From Bacteroidota bacterium (lineage in GTDB: Bacteria > Bacteroidota > Bacteroidia > B-17B0 > B-17BO), in assembly GCA_025356715.1 (NCBI GenBank), contig JANXRU010000179.1, positions 1 to 12,578 on the forward strand: DNA of 12,578 nucleotides, written 5' to 3'. The notes beneath the pieces were generated by a model. The model saw only the letters and a program-made list of their open reading frames with translations. It was not told the DNA's origin and ran no database searches. Of the stretch, positions 7,683 to 12,578 are shown one piece after another (position 1 is the stretch's first letter; every line of letters starts with the position of its first letter). Both the position numbers and the translations under genes were made by a program.

Positions 7683-8938
7683 TGCCTAAAAAAACACTTT
7701 GTTTTTTTACTAATGAGTACCCTTATGGTAATGGTGAATCATTTATTGAAAATGAATTAAATTTTATTGCTCCTTATTTTGAAACGGTATATCTATTTCA
7801 TAAATATAAGATTGGAGAAGTTCGACAAATTCCCGTTAATGTGAAATTAATTTATATAGATCCTCCTATTAACTGGACTATAAAACAGACGGTTATACCT
7901 AATTTTTTGTTACTTTCTAAGCTGATTTTAGAGGAATTAGTTTATTCTCGTCAAAAAAAACTATTTAGAAATAAATTAAAATACAATATTATACATATCC
8001 TAAATACATTATATTATTCAACTGAAATTTGTAAAAAATTAAACCAAACAATTTTAACAGAATCAATTTTTTATTCTTATTGGTTTTTCGATTGGAATTT
8101 TTCTTTAAGTATTCTGAAATATAAGGGACGTATAAAAAATAATATTTCTAGAGCTCATGGATTTGATTTGTATGAAGATAATGGGAAGCCTAATTATCTT
8201 CCGTCTAGAAATTTTTGTTTACAAAACACAGATAAAATATTTGCAATTTCAAAAGTAGGGCAAGATTATTTATCACAATTATACGCGAAATTTTCAAGTA
8301 AAATAAAGTGCTCATATTTAGGAACAAAAAATTATGGGCTAAATATAGCGCCTGAATCAACTTCACCTTTTCACATCGTCTCATGTTCAAGTATAATTGC
8401 AGTAAAGCGATTGCATCTACTAATTGATATATTAAAAAACAGTACAATGCCAATAATATGGACACATATTGGAGATGGTATTTTAAGAGAATCTATTGTA
8501 AAACAATCTAAAGACCTACCATTAAATATTAAAGTTGTTTTTAAAGGAAGTTTATCTCAACAAGATATTTTTAGTTTTTATAAATCAACTCCTATTGATG
8601 TTTTTATTAATTGTAGCGAATCCGAAGGGATCCCTATTTCAATAATGGAGGCAATAAGTTTTGGCATTCCAATTATTGCAACTGATGTTGGAGGAGTCAA
8701 AGAAATAGTTAATTCAAATTCAGGAATTTTAATTAAAAAAGATTTTATTCCTAAAGATGTAGCAATTATAATTGATACAATCAGAAATGTTGAAAAGGAA
8801 AAGCAATTAAGAAATAGTGCAAGGCAACATTGGGAAAAATATTTTACTGCAACTTCAAACTACTCATATTTCATTAAAGAGTTGTTCAATAACTCTGATT
8901 TAGAAGGTGTTTACAAATCAGAAATTAAATCAGTATGA
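7682..8938 (+). CDS. GT4 family glycosyltransferase
   Basis: Retaining GT-B glycosyltransferase that adds one sugar to the repeat unit in the cytoplasm. The N-terminal half holds CFFTNEYPYGNGESFIENEL, typical of Bacteroidota GT4 enzymes, and SRAHGFDLYED (about 157-167), the acceptor-side HGxD motif. The C-terminal donor half holds SSIIAVKRLHLLID with basic residues K242/R243, and the E-x7-E pair E315/E323 in ESEGIPISIMEA, then GIPIIATDVGGVKEIV and GILI. The length of 418 residues is normal, with no signal peptide or membrane helix. It follows the aminotransferase with a one-base overlap (TAATG) and is the last gene of the tightly packed block. Donor and linkage are unknown. Confidence 0.92.
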   Translation: MPKKTLCFFTNEYPYGNGESFIENELNFIAPYFETVYLFHKYKIGEVRQIPVNVKLIYIDPPINWTIKQTVIPNFLLLSKLILEELVYSRQKKLFRNKLKYNIIHILNTLYYSTEICKKLNQTILTESIFYSYWFFDWNFSLSILKYKGRIKNNISRAHGFDLYEDNGKPNYLPSRNFCLQNTDKIFAISKVGQDYLSQLYAKFSSKIKCSYLGTKNYGLNIAPESTSPFHIVSCSSIIAVKRLHLLIDILKNSTMPIIWTHIGDGILRESIVKQSKDLPLNIKVVFKGSLSQQDIFSFYKSTPIDVFINCSESEGIPISIMEAISFGIPIIATDVGGVKEIVNSNSGILIKKDFIPKDVAIIIDTIRNVEKEKQLRNSARQHWEKYFTATSNYSYFIKELFNNSDLEGVYKSEIKSV

Positions 8939-9107
8939 AAGTGTATAAAATGTGTATTAGATAATACTAATATCATATTTGATAATCATAGAATTGGTAA
9001 CTAATGTAATACCTTCAATTAATAAAAAATATAAACAAGACTATAAAAAGGTTTAATAATTTTATTTACCTCATCAAAAGCTAATAAATAAATTAAAAAA
9101 TAAAATT
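8939..9107. other. 169-nt intergenic gap between the packed operon and the amidotransferase gene
   Basis: AT-rich non-coding stretch, the first real gap in the cluster. It holds a small inverted repeat (TATTAG at 8955-8960, CTAATA at 8967-8972, six-base loop) without a T-tract, so it is a poor terminator. CATATTTG at 8974-8981 matches the Bacteroidota -7 consensus TAnnTTTG at 5 of its 6 fixed positions, but no TTTG at the expected -33 spacing is visible. A separate promoter for the next gene is possible but unproven. No reading frame or RNA gene is apparent. Confidence 0.5.
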
Positions 9108-10934
9108 ATGTGTGGAATTTTTGGCATCATAGCTCCAGAAACAATTATTAAAAAAGATTTAAAATTATTAGTGAAACATGCTCAGCAAAGGGGTAAGGAT
9201 TCCAGCGGATTGATTTTTTTTAAAGAAAATCAATACCAAATTTATAGGGCAGATTATAATATAGATAAACTTCTTGATATAGTTAAGCCTTATAAGTCTC
9301 CAATAGTTTTGGGTCACAGTAGGCTTATTACAAATGGGCTTGCCGATAATCAACCAGTAATAAGAGATGATGTTTTTGTACTTCATAATGGGATAATAGT
9401 TAATGATGATGTAATTTGGAAAGAACTTACAACTGAACGGAAATATCAAATTGATTCGGAGGTTATTTTGGGTATTACACTTGACCATTTAAAAAAAGAA
9501 TTACCAATTGAAGAATTGCCAGAAGCAATCATGAATAAATGTAAAGGTGTTGTTTCTTGCGCTTTAGTGTTTCAAAATAGTGGTAAATTAATGTTGATTT
9601 CGAATAATGGAAGCCTCTATGTTGGATTAAAAAGTGGAGTTACTTATTTTGCATCAGAAAAATATGCTTTAACGGAGATAGGTTGTATCGATATTTCTCA
9701 AATCCATAAATCTTTTAAAATTATTGATATCCCCGTTCCAAGTAATTTGAAATGGAATTTAAATGACTTCAAGGGACGCACAGAAGACTTAATACCTGAG
9801 TTTAATTACAATAAAACACAGGAGGCATTATTGGAATACAAGAAACATCACTTGAAGCGATGCACAAAATGTATTTTGCCTGAAACAATGCCATACATTC
9901 GTTTTAATGAGCAGGGTGTTTGTAATTATTGCCTTAACTATAAACTACGTAACACTCCAAAACCGAAAGAAGAGTTATTCAAACTTCTTGAACCATACCG
10001 AAGAAAGGAGGGATTAGAATGTATCGTTCCTTTTTCAGGCGGAAGAGATAGTTGTTATGGCTTACATTTAATTGTAAAAGAATTAAATCTTCGACCTGTA
10101 ACTTATACTTATGATTGGGGAATGGTAACAGATCTTGGTAGAAGAAATATCAGTAGAATGTGTTCTCAAATGGGAGTTGAAAATATAATTGTGGCTGCCG
10201 ATATTTCACTAAAACGTAAAAACATTAGAATGAATTTAGAAGCTTGGCTAAAATCCCCTAATTTGGGTATGATGGCCATGTTGACTGCTGGAGATAAACA
10301 TTTTTTTAGGTATGTAGAGGAAGTGAAAAAGCAGACTGGCGTAGAATTAAATCTATGGGGAGTTAATCCTTTGGAGGTAACTCATTTTAAGACTGGTTTT
10401 TTAGGCATAAAACCTGATTTTGAAGAAGAACGCGTATATAGCCATGGTATAATGAAGCAACTACGATATCATAAGAAGCGATTTGGTGCTATGATGGATA
10501 GTCCAGGGTATTTTAATTCATCGCTATGGGATACGTTATCAGGGGAGTATTTTAGGAGCCTTACAAATAAAAAAGATTATTATCACATCTTTGATTACTG
10601 GCGTTGGGATGAAGAACAGGTTAATTCTGTATTAATTAAAGATTATGGTTGGGAGCTAGCAACAGATACAACTACCACTTGGCGCATTGGTGATGGAACC
10701 GCTGCATTCTATAATTATGTTTATTATACAGTTGCTGGGTTTACTGAGCATGATACCTTTAGGAGTAACCAAATACGTGAAGGGCAAATGACGCGAGAGA
10801 GAGCCTTAGAACTTGTTTCAGATGAGAATCAACCCAGATATCAAAACATAAGATGGTATCTAGATACGTTGGGATTAGATTTTGAAACGGTTATTAAAAC
10901 GGTAAACAACATCGAAAAACTATTCAAAGAATAA
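9108..10934 (+). CDS. Fusion of class II glutamine amidotransferase and WbpG/PseA-type N-acetyl sugar amidotransferase
   Basis: Predicted to release ammonia from glutamine and pass it to an ATP-activated sugar, giving an acetamidino or amide sugar. Residues 1-215 are an Ntn-type glutaminase: nucleophile C2 in MCGIFGI (which fixes the start), QQRGKDSSG (26-34), GHSRLITNG with R72, LHNGIIVN with N94/G95, and D116 in DSEVI. Residues about 250-600 resemble the N-acetyl sugar amidotransferase family: CxxC pairs at C252/C255 and C272/C275 (probable zinc site), then the PP-loop PFSGGRDS (308-315) that binds ATP. WbpG and PseA are normally stand-alone proteins of about 370-380 residues; WbpG draws ammonia from separate HisH/HisF-like partners. 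Here the glutaminase is built in, as in asparagine synthetase. Uronamide formation is an alternative to acetamidino formation. The C-terminal half is less AT-rich than its neighbours. Confidence 0.85.
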   Translation: MCGIFGIIAPETIIKKDLKLLVKHAQQRGKDSSGLIFFKENQYQIYRADYNIDKLLDIVKPYKSPIVLGHSRLITNGLADNQPVIRDDVFVLHNGIIVNDDVIWKELTTERKYQIDSEVILGITLDHLKKELPIEELPEAIMNKCKGVVSCALVFQNSGKLMLISNNGSLYVGLKSGVTYFASEKYALTEIGCIDISQIHKSFKIIDIPVPSNLKWNLNDFKGRTEDLIPEFNYNKTQEALLEYKKHHLKRCTKCILPETMPYIRFNEQGVCNYCLNYKLRNTPKPKEELFKLLEPYRRKEGLECIVPFSGGRDSCYGLHLIVKELNLRPVTYTYDWGMVTDLGRRNISRMCSQMGVENIIVAADISLKRKNIRMNLEAWLKSPNLGMMAMLTAGDKHFFRYVEEVKKQTGVELNLWGVNPLEVTHFKTGFLGIKPDFEEERVYSHGIMKQLRYHKKRFGAMMDSPGYFNSSLWDTLSGEYFRSLTNKKDYYHIFDYWRWDEEQVNSVLIKDYGWELATDTTTTWRIGDGTAAFYNYVYYTVAGFTEHDTFRSNQIREGQMTRERALELVSDENQPRYQNIRWYLDTLGLDFETVIKTVNNIEKLFKE

Positions 10935-11010
10935 GTTTGAGAATTACGAGGCAATTAAAATATAAGGCTCTTCGATGTTTTTAGTGAAATTTCGTTTTGT
11001 AAATTAAAAT

Positions 11011-11043
11011 AGGGCGTTCGTCCTTGATTTTTTTTGTTTTTTT
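11011..11043 (+). terminator. Candidate rho-independent terminator after the amidotransferase gene
   Basis: A short stem (AGGGC pairing GTCCT around a GTTC loop, one G-U pair, 11011-11024) is followed within a few bases by a T8-G-T7 tract (11028-11043). It lies 77 nt after the stop codon at 10934 in a 210-nt gap. The stem is short but is the most GC-rich hairpin in the gap, and the T-tract is strong, so termination here or partial read-through into the next gene is plausible. Confidence 0.5.
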
Positions 11044-11074
11044 CGTCAAGTAAAAAAAAATAAACAAAAAAAAT
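11027..11074. repeat. AT-rich inverted repeat
   Basis: A perfect 13-bp inverted repeat: A-T8-G-TTT at 11027-11039 and AAA-C-A8-T at 11062-11074. After one mismatch, three more T-A pairs extend it inward. The transcript could fold into a long A-U hairpin. Each strand would end in a U-rich arm, so a bidirectional or transcript-end role is possible. It overlaps the T-tract of the terminator candidate. Chance pairing of homopolymer tracts in AT-rich DNA is a real alternative, although the matched central G/C argues mildly against it. Confidence 0.4.
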
Positions 11075-11087
11075 GAATTTTATTGTT

Positions 11088-11112
11088 TTTGTCAATGAAC
11101 CAAATAAATTTA
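11088..11112 (+). promoter_or_regulatory. Weak Bacteroidota-type promoter candidate for the last gene
   Basis: TTTG at 11088-11091 and TAAATTTA at 11105-11112 resemble the -33 TTTG and -7 TAnnTTTG elements of Bacteroidota sigma-ABfA promoters, upstream of the ATG at 11145. The -7 box ends in A rather than G and the 13-nt spacing is shorter than the usual 19 or so. This is therefore only a weak candidate, given because it follows a likely terminator. Confidence 0.2.
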
Positions 11113-11144
11113 AGATCAGATAAAATTTAACCCCTAATTAAAAA

Positions 11145-12578
11145 ATGCATTTTACGATTGTTTCATATACCTTTCCGCCTTCTAACGAAATTGGAGGCAG
11201 GCGTTGGGCAAAGTTTAGCCAACATTTGGCGCAAAAAGGACATGAAGTGACGGTAGTTTGCGCGAGTGATTCTGTAAATAGAGAATTTTATGAAAAGGAA
11301 TTTCCTGGAATAAATATTAGAGTATTACCAAAATGTTATCACGATTGGCTTAGCGGTGTTACCAAATCTTTACGTGAAAAATTACTTTATATGATTTACA
11401 CACGCATTGTAAGTATCTTCACAAAACAAAATTTTTTTGATAGAGGATATGCATGGAAAAAAACCATGTTAGCTGAGTTAGAACATATACACAGTAAGAA
11501 GCCTATTGGTGTTTTAGTAGTTACAGGCGCGCCATTTTCTCTTTTATATTATGGATCACTATTTAAAAATCGTCATAAAGAAATACAATATGTAGCTGAC
11601 CTACGCGACCCATGGACATGGGGAAGTTATTATGGTATAGCGGATTTATCAAAAAATAAAAAAATACACCAAGATTTTTCAGAATATAAAACCATGGAAG
11701 CTTGTGATATGGTTTGTTATCCAACTGAAAACATGGGGGATGTTCTAAAGAAACTATATCCTGATTTTTCTTCTAAATTATATTTGCTACCACACGCTTA
11801 TGATCCAGAAAAATTTCCACAGATAAATTCAGATGAAAAGAGAGAAGGATTTATTTATGGAGGAAGTCTTTATCCAGGAATTGAAGACTACATAAAACAA
11901 CTTGAAGAAGTAGTGAAGGTAAATCCTGATTCTGGCTTTAAATGGGATATTTATACAGGAACTAATTACCCACTTATAGATTCGAATTTTGCTAATGGAA
12001 GTGTAAAAATGCATCCCTTTATTCCAGAAGAACAGTTGTTTCAGAGGATTAATAAATCAGTTGCCTATTTAGCTTTATTTCCTGGAACAGATAAAGATTT
12101 AATTTCAACTAAATTTTTCGAAATAATTTATACTCAAACGCCCATTGTTTACATTGGAGAAGAAGGTGAGGTTGGAAGATTTATAAGAGAAAATAAGTTA
12201 GGTGTGCATATTTTACCAGAAAATATCACGCGTGATTTACCAAAATATTTGAGCGGAAATGTACCTTTTGAAAAAAACTATTTTGATGTAAGTCAATATA
12301 CCTTCTCATCTGTTACAGAAAAATTTATAGATGCATTGAAAGATTTTAATGTTGTAAAAAATTCTAAACATCTATTATTATTATCTTATACCTTTCCACC
12401 TTATCCTGGAATTGGAGGAAGACGATGGGCTAAATTTGCGAAGTACCTAAGTAGATTGGGTTATACTGTTCATGTTATACAAGCTAAAAACCCTTTTGAT
12501 GAAAAATCACTATGGCTAGGTGATATTGAAGATAATGAGCAAATTAAAACATATCAAATTAACATTAGATATCCTAAA
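11145..12578 (+). CDS. Tandem double-module GT-B glycosyltransferase, 3' end outside the window
   Basis: The frame opens at ATG 11145 and runs 478 codons to the window edge without a stop. Residues 1 to about 405 form one complete GT4-like GT-B glycosyltransferase: SYTFPPSNEIGGRRWAKF at 7-24, VTGAPFSLLYYG, VADLRDPWTWG, LLPHAYDPEKFP, FIYGGSLYPG and, near the end, STKFFEIIYTQTPIVYIGEEGE. The canonical E-x7-E is not clear. At residue 414 the N-terminal motif recurs as SYTFPPYPGIGGRRWAKF, and the reading continues as the start of a second GT of the same subfamily (LGYTVHVIQAKNPF). The protein is thus a fusion of two homologous transferases, perhaps adding two successive sugars. No ATG lies in frame at the junction, so a separate second gene is unlikely. 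The start has an A5 leader and no Shine-Dalgarno. Module similarity is seen directly; a two-step activity is inferred. Confidence 0.85.
   Translation, partial: MHFTIVSYTFPPSNEIGGRRWAKFSQHLAQKGHEVTVVCASDSVNREFYEKEFPGINIRVLPKCYHDWLSGVTKSLREKLLYMIYTRIVSIFTKQNFFDRGYAWKKTMLAELEHIHSKKPIGVLVVTGAPFSLLYYGSLFKNRHKEIQYVADLRDPWTWGSYYGIADLSKNKKIHQDFSEYKTMEACDMVCYPTENMGDVLKKLYPDFSSKLYLLPHAYDPEKFPQINSDEKREGFIYGGSLYPGIEDYIKQLEEVVKVNPDSGFKWDIYTGTNYPLIDSNFANGSVKMHPFIPEEQLFQRINKSVAYLALFPGTDKDLISTKFFEIIYTQTPIVYIGEEGEVGRFIRENKLGVHILPENITRDLPKYLSGNVPFEKNYFDVSQYTFSSVTEKFIDALKDFNVVKNSKHLLLLSYTFPPYPGIGGRRWAKFAKYLSRLGYTVHVIQAKNPFDEKSLWLGDIEDNEQIKTYQINIRYPK
11163..11216 (+). repeat. First copy of the duplicated glycosyltransferase N-terminal motif
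   Basis: Encodes residues 7-24 of the double glycosyltransferase. Compared by hand with 12384-12437 it matches at 42 of 54 bases and 15 of 18 residues. Most differences are at third codon positions, so the two copies are diverged and under protein-level constraint rather than freshly duplicated. Confidence 0.8.
12384..12437 (+). repeat. Second copy of the duplicated glycosyltransferase N-terminal motif
   Basis: Encodes residues 414-431, exactly 407 residues after the first copy and in the same frame. It marks the start of the second glycosyltransferase module. The spacing equals one normal GT4 protein length, which points to duplication of a whole gene or domain. Confidence 0.8.

Noticed and set aside
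8955..8972. Small hairpin TATTAG/CTAATA after the GT4 gene as a terminator
   Set aside because: The stem is only six A/T-rich pairs and no T-tract follows, so intrinsic termination is unlikely.
8974..8981. CATATTTG as a -7 promoter box for the amidotransferase gene
   Set aside because: One mismatch to TAnnTTTG and no TTTG at the right distance upstream. Matches of this quality are common by chance in such AT-rich DNA.
11073..11123. 16-codon mini-ORF starting in the A-run before the last gene
   Set aside because: It is very short, without recognisable features, and its start codon sits inside the arm of the AT inverted repeat. ORFs this short occur by chance in AT-rich spacer.
12336..12386. 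A separate second glycosyltransferase gene beginning near the module junction
   Set aside because: No ATG is in frame between the end of the first module and SYTFPP of the second. The only alternative start nearby is a TTG at 12336, which lies inside the first module's last helix.

Overview
The window looks like the inside of a surface-polysaccharide (O-antigen, capsule or exopolysaccharide) biosynthesis locus from a Bacteroidota bacterium, most likely Flavobacteriia. The grounds are very AT-rich coding DNA, starts preceded by A-rich tracts instead of Shine-Dalgarno sequences, and the gene content. All genes are on the + strand. No tRNA, rRNA, insertion sequence, CRISPR array or phage gene is visible.

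Region 1 (2-8938) is a tightly packed eight-gene operon whose first gene is cut by the window edge. In order it encodes: a NodZ/GDP-fucose-type glycosyltransferase; a large polytopic membrane protein of GT-C or polymerase type; an OafA-type membrane O-acyltransferase; an ATP-grasp ligase; a membrane-anchored GT2 glycosyltransferase; a PglD/NeuD-type sugar N-acyltransferase; a WecE-type sugar aminotransferase; and a GT4 glycosyltransferase. Most junctions overlap by 1-20 nt and the longest internal gap is 29 nt, so co-transcription is very likely.

Region 2 (9108-10934) follows a 169-nt gap. It is one large gene that fuses a class II (Ntn, Cys2) glutaminase domain to a zinc-binding PP-loop amidotransferase of the WbpG/PseA/WbuX type. 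A stem-loop with a T-tract and an AT-rich inverted repeat follow it.

Region 3 (11145-12578, open at the window end) encodes a GT-B glycosyltransferase of normal length that continues without a stop or an internal start into a second, homologous GT-B module. It appears to be a tandem-duplicated glycosyltransferase.

Together the genes suggest a glycan containing a 4-amino-4,6-dideoxyhexose of the Fuc4N type (WecE), N-acylated by the PglD/NeuD-like enzyme and/or the ATP-grasp ligase. A second sugar may be converted to an acetamidino or amide form by the fused amidotransferase. At least four glycosyltransferases assemble the unit and an O-acyltransferase decorates it. No recognisable Wzx flippase, RmlA/RmlB or priming transferase lies in the window. 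The most unusual items are the double glycosyltransferase at the right edge and the glutaminase-WbpG fusion.
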